Of a stretch of DNA of 64,000 nt, positions 34,878-43,253 are shown piece by piece. The position numbers and the translations under genes were made by a program. The stretch's first letter is position 1, and each line of letters opens with the position of its first letter. The stretch lies in contig NZ_ASXP01000001.1 of the NCBI RefSeq assembly GCF_000445445.1, forward strand, positions 852,501 through 916,500. The letters run 5' to 3'. A model generated the notes under the pieces. That model ran no database searches. It saw nothing but the letters and a program-made list of their open reading frames with translations, and had not been told where the DNA came from. This stretch comes from Sporomusa ovata DSM 2662. Its GTDB lineage: Bacteria; Bacillota; Negativicutes; Sporomusales; Sporomusaceae.

Positions 34878-35825
34878 TTAACAAGGTATTTTTATGATGC
34901 GTCCAGATGTCTTAATATAAGAAGCACAGGGATGTTGGTCACAATCAAAAATAATTGTGGCACTATGAAGAAAGTCTTGCTTAAGAAAATAACGTAAATC
35001 ATAAATATGAACATGCCTGCCGGTGTGTTCATTATCCTGATATTCGGTAAAATAGCTAAACGGTGTAAAGGAGGAAAAGAATTCGCCTAAAATCGTTTTA
35101 TGTGCTTCCTGAGTGGCGGGAGATAATGTTTGTTTAGTAAATTTGGTATGAATCGTCAAACACTGCTGTAATAATCCGATTTGCCCGATATAATACCGGT
35201 CTTGGGTTTCAGCAACAAAATCCCAGGAAAGTACGCTTTTGAGTGAAGGTATAACCAGCAGGCGGATAAGACTATAGGCAGCGAAATATTGGTTGAGTTG
35301 CATGATGGTCTGTAGCTTCAGTAAGTAACGTATACCAATATATAGGCTGATTGATAGGAAACATAGCAGTGAAGTTTCGCGGGCAGGCAGCTGCTGCATA
35401 AATACGGTAAGCATGATGGCTAACAGGAAGGGATCAAACACATTTAACAAGCTAAAGCTTTTGCGTTCCCGGCTAAACGGCCATAGAACAGCTGCACCGT
35501 GGGCATTGAAAAAATCCAATACAATATGGGATAGCCCGCCCCAAAAGGCCCACATAAATATTTCCGTGCAGGCTGCCCCAGGGTAAACGATAAAAAAAAT
35601 AGCGGCAAGTAAACTAGACCACATAGCGAGGCCAGGAATAGAATGCGAGAAGGAGCGGTGTTGTCTGAGCAAAGCAAAATTGCCGCGGACTATGGAGATG
35701 ATATCTAAATCAGGTGCTTGCGCACCGAGTACACTGGCTAAGTAAATAGGGTCAGTAAAATTTAGGGGATGACCAGATAAACCAGCAACAGCAACGCCTA
35801 GCAAAGCATGTGATAAAGCGTCCAT
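34878..35825 (-). CDS. Membrane-bound metal-dependent hydrolase (DUF457/YbcI family)
   Basis: 315 residues with about five membrane helices and conserved histidines/aspartates: MDALSHALLG at the start, QAPDLDIIS near 40, HRSFSHSIPG near 65 and HIVLDFFNAHG near 105. These match the DUF457/YdjM family, thought to be metal-dependent hydrolases; the substrate is unknown. ATG 35825 has AGGAGGT upstream; a frame extension to 35855 has none. It lies between the two TerC genes, convergent with copy 1. Confidence 0.87.
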   Translation of the reverse strand: MDALSHALLGVAVAGLSGHPLNFTDPIYLASVLGAQAPDLDIISIVRGNFALLRQHRSFSHSIPGLAMWSSLLAAIFFIVYPGAACTEIFMWAFWGGLSHIVLDFFNAHGAAVLWPFSRERKSFSLLNVFDPFLLAIMLTVFMQQLPARETSLLCFLSISLYIGIRYLLKLQTIMQLNQYFAAYSLIRLLVIPSLKSVLSWDFVAETQDRYYIGQIGLLQQCLTIHTKFTKQTLSPATQEAHKTILGEFFSSFTPFSYFTEYQDNEHTGRHVHIYDLRYFLKQDFLHSATIIFDCDQHPCASYIKTSGRIIKIPC

Positions 35826-36021
35826 AGAAACGGGACCTCCTAAACTAGTTAACATAAATAAAAAATACTTACTAATTATATCACAACAAGTAGGAAGGAG
35901 GTCTAATGGTAATTGATGGACAAACGAATTTGATTCAGTTACATTTAGATAAAAGTATATTGACTTAGATAAGAATCTATATTATCATTGCATTAGTATT
36001 TAGCAAGTAAAAGTGAATACC

Positions 36022-36205
36022 ATAAAGGGGAGTAACTGGCAGGCACAGTCAACAATTCTGCGCATTAGTGCATGGTTGTGCCGTTGGATCAGTCCAATAG
36101 TGAGACCTTTAGTATATGAATGACCAGTATATACTATAGTAAGGTCTTATTGTTATACTAAAAAGACCTTACCGCTGCTTGCGGAGAAGGTCTTTGTTTA
36201 TTTTG
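36022..36205 (+). promoter_or_regulatory. yybP-ykoY manganese riboswitch with terminator
   Basis: The aptamer runs from AAAGGGGAGTA at about 36024 to GAGACCTTT at 36102-36110. Those two conserved segments close the P1 helix of yybP-ykoY RNAs. A downstream hairpin (36162-36175 with 36181-36195; AAAGACCTT against AAGGTCTTT) followed by TTTGTTTATTTT is the terminator. Mn2+ binding would favour antitermination, as for Bacillus ykoY, so terC copy 2 is likely manganese-induced. The rest of 35826-36304 holds the divergent promoter area and an AT repeat. Confidence 0.88.
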
Positions 36206-36269
36206 TGATGGAGGTGGTCACCAAGCTTGCATACCTTTGATATATAAGAAGATGTCAGATACAAGTATC

Positions 36270-36292
36270 ATATATATATATATATATATATA
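36270..36292 (+). repeat. (AT)n microsatellite before terC copy 2
   Basis: An uninterrupted 23-base alternation of A and T directly precedes the GGGGG ribosome site of the gene at 36305. Its length could vary by slippage. Confidence 0.85.
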
Positions 36293-36304
36293 GGGGGTTT
36301 TTTG

Positions 36305-36979
36305 ATGGAAATGGAATTATTGATAGCGTTAGGTAGTATTACTGTGATTAATTTAATTCTAAGTGGTGATAACGCGGTTGTTATAGCTTTAGCAAGTAGA
36401 AATCTGCCTCCTGAGCAGCGGAAAAAAGCTGTACTATGGGGTAGTGCCGGTGCTGTAATCTTACGGATTTTACTCACACTAGTTGCCGCATTCTTGCTTA
36501 AAATTCCGTATGTGCAATTTTTGGGGGGGCTTGCTTTGGTATATATCGCCATAAATTTGCTGGGAGACAAGCAGGAAGATGTCTCCTGTGAAGGCGCAGC
36601 CAGTTTTTGGGAAGCAATTAAAGTCATCATATTTGCTGACTTGATAATGAGTCTTGACAATGTATTGGCGATTGCTGGGGTAGCTGACGGACATTTTGGT
36701 TTATTAATATTTGGTTTGGTCTTGAGTGTACCGCTGGTGGTATTTGGCAGTCAGATGTTAATGAAACTTATGGATAAGTTCCCTGTTATTATTTGGGCGG
36801 GTTCAGCTATTCTTGCCTGGACGGCTGCTAAGATGATGGTTGCTGATGAAAAGCTTGGCGTATGGTTTGAGCCATATGCACTTATGCTTGAGATTGGGGT
36901 TACGGCAGCTGTTTTGGTGATTGGCTATTGGCAGAAAAAACGTGGACAGGTTGGCAGTAAGGATACGCACGGAGCTTAA
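36305..36979 (+). CDS. TerC-family membrane protein (YkoY-like), copy 2
   Basis: 224 residues, closely related to copy 1: LILSGDNAVVIALASRNLPPEQRKKAVLWG at the N-terminus and SLDNVLAIAGVADGH near 117. It has about seven membrane helices. The riboswitch upstream supports Mn2+ export as its role. The start is ATG 36305, 7 bases after GGGGG; a TTG directly before it is in frame. Confidence 0.92.
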   Translation: MEMELLIALGSITVINLILSGDNAVVIALASRNLPPEQRKKAVLWGSAGAVILRILLTLVAAFLLKIPYVQFLGGLALVYIAINLLGDKQEDVSCEGAASFWEAIKVIIFADLIMSLDNVLAIAGVADGHFGLLIFGLVLSVPLVVFGSQMLMKLMDKFPVIIWAGSAILAWTAAKMMVADEKLGVWFEPYALMLEIGVTAAVLVIGYWQKKRGQVGSKDTHGA

Positions 36980-37005
36980 ATACTTCCCAGTTGATCGTAT
37001 GGAAA

Positions 37006-37047
37006 GGAGCTGTCGCACAACGCTGGCGACAGCCTCTTAATTTTTTT
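37006..37047 (+). terminator. Terminator after terC copy 2
   Basis: GCTGTCGC (37009-37016) pairs with GCGACAGC (37026-37033); outer GAG/CTC bases extend the stem. TTAATTTTTTT follows. Confidence 0.85.
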
Positions 37048-37103
37048 ACACTCACGATTACATTAATTTGGATAAGGTTTAACTTTGCTGCTCAACCCAA
37101 TCC

Positions 37104-38168
37104 CTATTTGAGATACTTGGAAAAGAAAGATGTGAGCTTGTCAAAGGGGATTAAATTTACCCGGTCGTACAGATCCACATGACCTGCGCCCGAAACAATA
37201 TAGAGTTCCTTCGGTTCTGCCGCCAGTTTGTAGGCGTCTTCGCTGAACTCTCTGGAATGAGCGTTTTCACCCGCGATAAAAAGCAGGGGACGAGGAGAAA
37301 TCGTCTCTATGTCTGCGAACGGGTAGAAATTCATGAACTTGACGTTGCTGGTCAGCGTCGGGTGCGTTGTAAGTTTTGGCGACGAGGCTTTAGGAGTGAA
37401 TTCGCCCCTTGGAGTGCGATAGAAGTCATAAAACTCACGCTGAATGGAGTCAGTGTTTTCGTTCAGTTCATGCACTGTCCCACTAGTGTATTTGGTTTCA
37501 CCGCCTGTGAACTCTACATAGCGTTGCTCCGCTGCCTCTTCGAGAATCTTCTTTCTTTGCTCAAGTGTCAGGGATTTTTTGAGCGCGTTACGGTTGGCTG
37601 CACCCATGTCGTACATGCTGACTGTCGCAATGGCCTTCATGCGCGGGTCGATTTTGGCTGCACTGATGACAAAGCTCCCGCTGCCACAAATCCCGATAGC
37701 ACCAATCCGATCCCTGTCAACAAATGGCCGGGTACCCAGGAAATCCACCGCAGCACTGAAATCCTCGGCATAGATATCCGGCGAAACAGCATTGCGCGGC
37801 TGCCCTTCACTCTCACCCCAGAAAGACAAATCTAAGGACAAAGTAACGAATCCTTGTTCAGCCATTTTTGTGGCATACAGATTGGCACTTTGCTCTTTTA
37901 CTGCACCCATAGGATGCCCGACAATGATCGCGGGATTTTTGGTGTTCTGATTCAACCCTTTGGGAATAAAAAGATTCCCTACAACTTTCAGGTTGTATTG
38001 ATTTTTAAATGTAACCTTCTGCATGGTTACTTTGTCGCTCTTGTAAAAGTTGTCTGTTCCATTGGACATGTCTGCCGCAAAGGCAACGCCGGTCGTGGAT
38101 ACAAGCACGCCCAGTGCCATCGCTGTAAGTATGTGGAGGCTACGCGTTAGAATAGACTTTATTTTCAT
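37104..38168 (-). CDS. Secreted alpha/beta hydrolase with signal peptide
   Basis: 354 residues. Residues 1-31 form a signal peptide with a cleavage site after AFA. The hydrolase fold shows HPMG near 85 (oxyanion region), the nucleophile elbow GICGSGS with Cys161 where most members have serine, an acid near the AGENAHSREFSEDAY loop and the histidine in GAGHVDLYDR close to the C-terminus. A cysteine nucleophile is known from dienelactone hydrolases. The substrate is unknown. ATG 38168 follows AAGGGG. It is transcribed divergently from the MerR gene. Confidence 0.87.
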   Translation of the reverse strand: MKIKSILTRSLHILTAMALGVLVSTTGVAFAADMSNGTDNFYKSDKVTMQKVTFKNQYNLKVVGNLFIPKGLNQNTKNPAIIVGHPMGAVKEQSANLYATKMAEQGFVTLSLDLSFWGESEGQPRNAVSPDIYAEDFSAAVDFLGTRPFVDRDRIGAIGICGSGSFVISAAKIDPRMKAIATVSMYDMGAANRNALKKSLTLEQRKKILEEAAEQRYVEFTGGETKYTSGTVHELNENTDSIQREFYDFYRTPRGEFTPKASSPKLTTHPTLTSNVKFMNFYPFADIETISPRPLLFIAGENAHSREFSEDAYKLAAEPKELYIVSGAGHVDLYDRVNLIPFDKLTSFFSKYLK

Positions 38169-38403
38169 TTTAAACCCCTTCCGATGTTTTTTTGTCATGT
38201 TATTTCGCTGTCTGCAGTTGCACAAAATATATTTTACCGCATTCTTTATTCCTCCTATTTCTAGACAAGTTAAGTCAATAAAATGTCTAATCTCTTATTC
38301 TTGTTAACAGTATTTTTATCAACAAGTAAAATGTATCATCTGGTGTTAACACTAAGTCAATAGGTTTTGTAAAATTTTTTTGATGCTCCTAATTAAAAAA
38401 ACA

Positions 38404-38425
38404 CTTGACTTGAAGTTAAGACAAG
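38404..38425. promoter_or_regulatory. Probable MerR operator in the 38.17-38.47 kb divergent region
   Basis: CTTGACTT-GAAGTT-AAGACAAG is a near-perfect palindrome (7 of 8 pairs) 44 bp before the merR start. A second match to its half-sites, AGACAAG next to TTAAGTCAA, lies at about 38265-38280 on the hydrolase side. The 301-bp gap holds no gene otherwise. Binding by the adjacent MerR protein is inferred. Confidence 0.55.
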
Positions 38426-38469
38426 GTGATAGCCTTACAGTATAAAAGGGAATAGGAGGAGTGAATTAA

Positions 38470-38826
38470 ATGCTGATTTCAGAGGTCAGTGAAAAATACG
38501 GTATGACACAGGACGCATTGCGCTATTACGAACGAGTCGGACTGCTCCCACCGGTTCCGCGTAAACCAAATGGGATTCGCGACTATGACGATTATAGCTG
38601 TGGATGGATTGAATTTATTCACTGTATGCGAAATGCGGGTATTCAAGTAGAAGTCCTTGTTGAATATGTTCAGCTTTACCAGCAGGGAAGTAAAACCAAA
38701 GAGTCAAGGAAAGAACTTTTACAGGAAGAATTAAAGCGTTTAGATGATCGTATTGCAAATTTGCGAGCGACAAGAGAACGATTGGCTTACAAAATTGAAA
38801 ACTACGATGAGCTTGAAAAGTCTTGA
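38470..38826 (+). CDS. MerR-family transcriptional regulator
   Basis: 118 residues: a winged helix-turn-helix (residues 2-35; ISEVSEKYGMTQDALRYYERVGLLPPV), then the linker and a coiled-coil dimerisation helix (about 78-115). There is no metal-binding cysteine pattern at the C-terminus, so it resembles the AdhR/YfmP-type regulators that sense aldehydes or other electrophiles. GGAGGAG precedes the ATG. Likely targets are itself, the divergent hydrolase and the flavodoxin/cupin genes downstream. Confidence 0.92.
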   Translation: MLISEVSEKYGMTQDALRYYERVGLLPPVPRKPNGIRDYDDYSCGWIEFIHCMRNAGIQVEVLVEYVQLYQQGSKTKESRKELLQEELKRLDDRIANLRATRERLAYKIENYDELEKS

Positions 38827-38901
38827 TGGAAAAAATGATCTTTTGGAAAAGGCCGGCAATGATTCATGCGGGCGAGATCATATGGAGACGAAATAGCCAT
38901 A

Positions 38902-39000
38902 ATGAAAAATGTATTAATTATTTCTACCAGTCCACGCAAGGCGGAAATTCTGAAATATTGGCGATGAGTTTAAAAAAGGTGCCCTCGAAACTGGAAACCA
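38902..39000 (+). pseudogene. 5' fragment of an NAD(P)H-dependent FMN reductase gene, frameshifted
   Basis: Reading begins MKNVLIISTSPRK, the start of the NADPH-dependent FMN reductase/iron-sulphur flavoprotein family. The expected continuation GGNSEILAMS appears only after a change of frame near 38942, and all similarity ends by about 39000. The remainder of the roughly 180-residue protein is absent. Confidence 0.75.
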
Positions 39001-39010
39001 TTATTGATTG

Positions 39011-39214
39011 CCAGAGTCGTACCGGCCTTTTTTCATCCGATTTGCTTTGTTTGGACTGTATAGTTTATTGTTTTTCGGTGGAGATTTCTGGATGACGATG
39101 ATGGTGTTGACGACTCTATGGGGCATTTTGGGCGGAATCAATGCGAATGTCACGCAGTATTGGCTTTCTCATGCAGCGCCGGAGGCTCCTGATTTTGCCA
39201 ATGGACTTTTTTGA
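39011..39214 (+). pseudogene. Internal fragment of an MFS transporter gene
   Basis: FFIRFALFGLYSLLFFGGDFW followed by WGILGGINANVTQYWLSHAAPEAPDFANGLF matches the C-terminal half of DHA1-type drug or arabinose efflux MFS proteins. The first helices and the end are missing. The 3' boundary abuts flavodoxin sequence with no intergenic space, so a deletion joined them. Confidence 0.75.
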
Positions 39215-39660
39215 CACATTCTGGAAACACGGATAAGTTGGCGAAGCTGATCAAGGAGGCGACTGGTGGGACACTTTGCGAGATCTTACCGGAGAAAGCC
39301 TATCCTGTCGATTACAACACAGTTGTGGAGCAGGCGAAGAAAGAAATCCAGGCAGGCCTCCGTCCGGCACTCAAAACTAAAGTCATGGATCTCTCGGTTT
39401 ATGATACAGTTTTTGTCGGCACGCCGAATTGGTGGAGTACTATCGCATCACCGATTGCCACTTTTCTGGAAAATTATAATCTTACAGGTAAGAATGTTGT
39501 TCCGTTCTGTACTCATGGCGGAGGCGGCTCAGGCAACATTGAAGGAACGGTTAAGACGCTTTGCCCCGATTCAAGGGTAGTATCACTTCTTTCAGTATAT
39601 GGCAATGCAGCGAAGGCTTCAGAAGTAGAAGCTTGGTTGAAAAAGATTGGTGAAAACTAA
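39211..39660 (+). pseudogene. Flavodoxin lacking its first beta strand
   Basis: 149 residues begin at the FMN phosphate loop (THSGNTDKLAKLIKEATGG) and continue with the flavodoxin-4-type core VFVGTPNWWSTIASPIATFLE and PFCTHGGGGSGN. The N-terminal strand of about 10 residues that should precede the loop is replaced by the MFS fragment. Only a TTG without a ribosome site is available as a start, so expression is doubtful, but the rest of the domain is intact. Confidence 0.7.
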
Positions 39661-39711
39661 ACGAAGTGGTAAAGATGAGGGTTTATAAATACAAAAGCAG
39701 GAGAGATTCAA

Positions 39712-40128
39712 ATGAGTGATTTAAGTAATAGCATAATTTTCCCAAAAGGTAATAAGATGCCGGAGCCATATAAAAAATACTTTATCGGTCAGGCATATCT
39801 TGAGATGCTGGTACCTGGCGACAAAGAGTTCAACTGTCCAATCGGAAACGTAACGTTCGAGCCTGGTTGCCGCAATAATTGGCATAAGCATCCAGGCGGG
39901 CAAATCCTCTTGGTAACAGGCGGCAGAGGCTGGTATCAGGAAGCCGGAAAAGAGGCGCGTGAACTCAAGACTGGTGATATTGTAAAGATTCCGGCAAATG
40001 TGAAACACTGGCATGGTGCTGCGAGAGACAGTTGGTTCGTACATCTTTCTGTTGAAACCAATAGTCAGGCAGGGCCTGCAGCGTGGTTGGAACCTGTTAT
40101 CGATGATGAGTACAGTAAGTTAAAATAG
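39712..40128 (+). CDS. Cupin-domain protein
   Basis: 138 residues, one cupin barrel. The metal motif lies in NNWHKHPGGQILLVTGG near 57-73 and NVKHWHGAARDSWFVHL near 102-118, each with histidine ligands. Related cupins accompany carboxymuconolactone decarboxylases and flavodoxins in stress-response clusters. GCAGGAGAG precedes the ATG. The substrate is unknown. Confidence 0.9.
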   Translation: MSDLSNSIIFPKGNKMPEPYKKYFIGQAYLEMLVPGDKEFNCPIGNVTFEPGCRNNWHKHPGGQILLVTGGRGWYQEAGKEARELKTGDIVKIPANVKHWHGAARDSWFVHLSVETNSQAGPAAWLEPVIDDEYSKLK

Positions 40129-40156
40129 TCCTTTATTCATGCTGATGGCAATCTGA

Positions 40157-40200
40157 GGGGATGCTGTGCTGATAAATTTTGTCAGCACAGCATCCCCTTT
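40157..40200 (+). terminator. Strong terminator after the cupin gene
   Basis: A perfect 16-bp stem (40157-40172 with 40182-40197) begins with GGGGATGCTG and ends in TTT. It separates this region from the hydrogenase operon. Confidence 0.88.
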
Positions 40201-40241
40201 GCAAGGAAAGTACGGCACTCTTTTTTAAAAAATATTTTCTA

Positions 40242-40270
40242 TGACATGATCTATACTAGTGTGGTATAAT
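40242..40270 (+). promoter_or_regulatory. Promoter of the hydrogenase operon
   Basis: A perfect extended -10, TGGTATAAT (TATAAT at 40265-40270), with ATGACA/TGACAT at 40241-40247 as the -35 at 17-18 bp. It lies about 45 bp before the hyfB start. No obvious FNR-like or sigma-54 site is visible. Confidence 0.78.
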
Positions 40271-40314
40271 TTTAAGCATGTTACCCATTTACCAATATAC
40301 CGGAGGCGAGTGCT

Positions 40315-42345
40315 TTGATTGTTGAGTTATTATTGTATTTTTTGACGATTTTCTTTATTGTAGGTGTACTATCACCATTTTTCACTAGCAAAAATAAAAT
40401 AGTCAATTATGTTGCACATGGAATGGCAGCGCTAGGATGTTTGGCGGCCGTACTGTGTGCTATTTTTATTTTTTACAGCGGAAAGCTTGAAATAATTACG
40501 CCCTGGGCTTTGCTTGCAGAGCCGGTCTATATCCGTTTGGATTATTTGGCAGCTTTTTTTTTACTGACAATCGGAGTGGTAGGCTGTGCGGCAAGTGTTT
40601 ATGCTATCGGTTACAGCAGAGAGTACCTTAGGGATGGTTGTCGTTACCGGGTAATGGCATCTTTGTATAATGCTTTTTTACTGTCGATGATTTTAGTAGT
40701 CTGTGTCAGCCACGCCGCCGCGTTTATTATTGTTTGGGAGATTATGGCCCTGACGTCTTTTTTGTTAGTTAATTATGAGCAGGAAAAAAATGAAGCCGGT
40801 AAGGCCGCCTTTGTGTATATTGTTATGACCCATGTAGGGACAGCTTTTATTATTACCGCTTTTTTCCTGCTGGCAAATAAGGCTGGTAGTTTAGATTTTT
40901 TGCGTTTACTGCAAAGTGCCGGCAGCCTTGATACTTGGACCAGGAATGCTGTTTTTTTATGTGCCCTTATTGGTTTCGGTGCCAAAGCAGGTATTATTCC
41001 CTTGCATATCTGGTTACCGCGGGCCCATCCGGCAGCACCCAGCCATGTATCAGCCCTGATGTCAGGTGTTATGATAAAAACTGCTATTTATGGGTTTTGC
41101 CGGTTTTATCTTGAATTCCTAGGAGTGGGCCCGATATGGTGGGGGGTACTTATACTTGGTCTTGCCATTGCATCGTCGGTATTAGGTGTGCTTTATGCGC
41201 TAATGGAGCATGATATGAAACGTCTTCTGGCATACCATAGTGTGGAAAACATTGGTATTATCCTCTTGGGGATCGGCGCCGGTTTAGTATTTATGGCCAA
41301 AGGGCAAAGCGCTCTGGCCGCACTGGCTTGGACAGCGGCACTATACCATGTGCTCAATCATGCACTATTTAAATCACTGCTGTTTATGGGTGCCGGGGCA
41401 GTGCTCCAGTCAACTCATACTAAAGATATTGAACGCTTGGGTGGACTTATCAGGAAGATGCCTTATACTGCAGTATGGTTTTTGGTGGGTGCGGCCGCTA
41501 TTTCCGCTTTGCCGCCGCTTAATGGTTTTGTTAGTGAATGGATGACTTTTCAGGCTTTATTTTATTTGCCGCAAAGTATGGCTGGGGCGTTAGGGAAGGT
41601 ATTTGGCGGATTTTTACTGGCCTTACTGGGTCTTACAGGGGCATTGGCAGCGGCCTGTTTTGTCAAGGCTTTTGGCATCAGCTTTTTGGCCAAGCCGCGG
41701 AGCAGCGAGGCAGAAGAAGCCCGGGAAGCCAATAAGCCTATGCTTGGTGCGATGGCGGCGCTGTCGGGATTATGTTTGCTGCTTGGACTTTGGCCTGAAC
41801 TGGTGCTCCGTATTCTTGGGCAAGTCTTGTCAGGCATAGCTGGAGTTGACCCAACGCAGGTTTTTGCGGGAACTACCTGGCAGGCTGCCGAAGTTCATAC
41901 AGATATAGCTAATGGTAGTCTGCAAATGCCTGTGGTGGCAGTTCTACTGTTAGTAGGAGTAATGGGTGCGTGGGTATTATGCAGATTATATGGAAAAGAG
42001 CAGCAACATAAAGGGGAAACCTGGACTTGTGGTATTGTGCCGACTGCCAGGATGGAGTATACGGCTACTGGTTTTTCTAAACCGATTAGGCTGGCATTTA
42101 AAGCTATATTGCGGCCACAGCATGAAACGGTTGCTGATTTGACTCCCAATCGTTATTTTGGCCGGCGGCTGAGTTATCATATGAGTATTACCGATATCTT
42201 TAGCGCTATGTATCGGCCGATTAATGCCGGAATTATTCGTGCGGCTCAGTTTATGAAGGCCATTCAGGCCGGTAGTGTTCAGCTTTATATCGGGTATATT
42301 ACAGCAATTACTGTGATAGCTCTTATTTTGAGTACTGGGTGGTGA
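40315..42345 (+). CDS. hyfB: Group 4 hydrogenase proton-pump subunit HyfB (NuoL/M/N-like)
   Basis: 676 residues with about 14-16 membrane helices. The proton-pumping transporter core contains the conserved WEIMALTSF glutamate, GFGAKAGIIPLHIWLPRAHPAAPSHVSA and NHALFKSLLFMGAG. The last 120 residues form a C-terminal extension typical of HyfB/HycC (TWTCGI, PIRLAFKAILRP). It translocates ions as electrons flow from ferredoxin to protons or back. It starts with TTG 40315 after GGAGGCG and is the first gene of the operon. Confidence 0.93.
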   Translation: MIVELLLYFLTIFFIVGVLSPFFTSKNKIVNYVAHGMAALGCLAAVLCAIFIFYSGKLEIITPWALLAEPVYIRLDYLAAFFLLTIGVVGCAASVYAIGYSREYLRDGCRYRVMASLYNAFLLSMILVVCVSHAAAFIIVWEIMALTSFLLVNYEQEKNEAGKAAFVYIVMTHVGTAFIITAFFLLANKAGSLDFLRLLQSAGSLDTWTRNAVFLCALIGFGAKAGIIPLHIWLPRAHPAAPSHVSALMSGVMIKTAIYGFCRFYLEFLGVGPIWWGVLILGLAIASSVLGVLYALMEHDMKRLLAYHSVENIGIILLGIGAGLVFMAKGQSALAALAWTAALYHVLNHALFKSLLFMGAGAVLQSTHTKDIERLGGLIRKMPYTAVWFLVGAAAISALPPLNGFVSEWMTFQALFYLPQSMAGALGKVFGGFLLALLGLTGALAAACFVKAFGISFLAKPRSSEAEEAREANKPMLGAMAALSGLCLLLGLWPELVLRILGQVLSGIAGVDPTQVFAGTTWQAAEVHTDIANGSLQMPVVAVLLLVGVMGAWVLCRLYGKEQQHKGETWTCGIVPTARMEYTATGFSKPIRLAFKAILRPQHETVADLTPNRYFGRRLSYHMSITDIFSAMYRPINAGIIRAAQFMKAIQAGSVQLYIGYITAITVIALILSTGW

Positions 42346-42350
42346 ACAAT

Positions 42351-43238
42351 ATGGATCAATTGGTTACAATAGTAATTTCACTTGGTTATGCTTTGGCGCT
42401 TGTGCTGGCAGCGCCCTTAGTCGCGGGAATTATCAAGGTTAGCAAAGCAAGGCTGCAAAACCGGCGCGGGCCGGGAGTATGGCAAGTGTATTATGACTTG
42501 TTTAAGTTATTACAGAAAGACAGTATGGTGTCACCCACTACCTCATGGGTATTCAATCTCGCACCGTATATTTATTTTGCCGGTGCTTTTGGTGCAGCAG
42601 CACTGCTGACGTCAGGTGACTTATTTGCGCTTTTATATCTTTTGGCGGCTAGTCGTTTTTTTCTGGCGATGGCTTCACTTGATGCCGGCAGCACCTTTGG
42701 CGGTATGGGCGGTTCCCGCGAGATGTATATTAGTGTATTAGTAGAACCCGTACTACTAGTAACAATGCTTACGGTGGCAGCAAGAGCCGGTTCGACTCAG
42801 TTAGCTGCTATGTCGGCTGCTGCTGCCATTACACCGTTTTCATTGCCATATATTTTTGCCGCTGTTGCTTTTTTAATTATATTAGTAGCAGAAACCGGAC
42901 GAATTCCTGTAGATAATCCGGATACACATTTAGAATTAACGATGATCCACGAAGCTATGGTGCTTGAATATTCAGGCCGCAGGCTGGGACTGATTTTTTT
43001 TGCAGCTGCCAGTAAGCAATTGGTTTTTATTCTTTTATTTGCAATATTATTTTTACCCTGGCAACCAGAGGGCTTATCGCCCTTACAAACCTTCCTTTGG
43101 CTTGTTGCTAAAGTTTTGCTTACGGCAGTAGCTTTGGCAGTGATTGAATCCAGTACCAATAAAATGCGTTTGTTCAAAGTGCCGGGATTTATGGGCTTAG
43201 CGGGCATGTTGGCACTGCTCGCGTTAGTGGCCCAGTAA
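42351..43238 (+). CDS. hyfC: Group 4 hydrogenase membrane subunit HyfC (NuoH-like)
   Basis: 295 residues with about eight membrane helices. NRRGPGVWQVYYDLFKLLQKD near 37-57 and ETGRIPVDNPDTHLELTMIHEAM near 180-202 are NuoH/HycD signatures. It anchors the catalytic arm to the membrane. The start is ATG 42351, after GGTGGTG; a GTG at 42339 overlapping hyfB is also in frame. Confidence 0.93.
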   Translation: MDQLVTIVISLGYALALVLAAPLVAGIIKVSKARLQNRRGPGVWQVYYDLFKLLQKDSMVSPTTSWVFNLAPYIYFAGAFGAAALLTSGDLFALLYLLAASRFFLAMASLDAGSTFGGMGGSREMYISVLVEPVLLVTMLTVAARAGSTQLAAMSAAAAITPFSLPYIFAAVAFLIILVAETGRIPVDNPDTHLELTMIHEAMVLEYSGRRLGLIFFAAASKQLVFILLFAILFLPWQPEGLSPLQTFLWLVAKVLLTAVALAVIESSTNKMRLFKVPGFMGLAGMLALLALVAQ

Positions 43239-43253
43239 GAAGGGGGTGTAGCG

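Noticed and set aside
34862..34880. Bidirectional terminator between terC copy 1 and the DUF457 gene
   Set aside because: The AAAGAGC/GCTCTTT palindrome has no proper loop and only a weak T run; support was too low to list as a feature.
36122..36160. Second riboswitch or mobile hairpin just after the Mn2+ aptamer
   Set aside because: The AGTATAT/ATATACT pairing belongs to the expression platform of the yybP-ykoY RNA, so no separate element is needed.
37179..37835. 218-codon plus-strand frame opposite the secreted hydrolase
   Set aside because: It is antisense to a gene with signal peptide and hydrolase motifs; no ribosome site or domain supports it.
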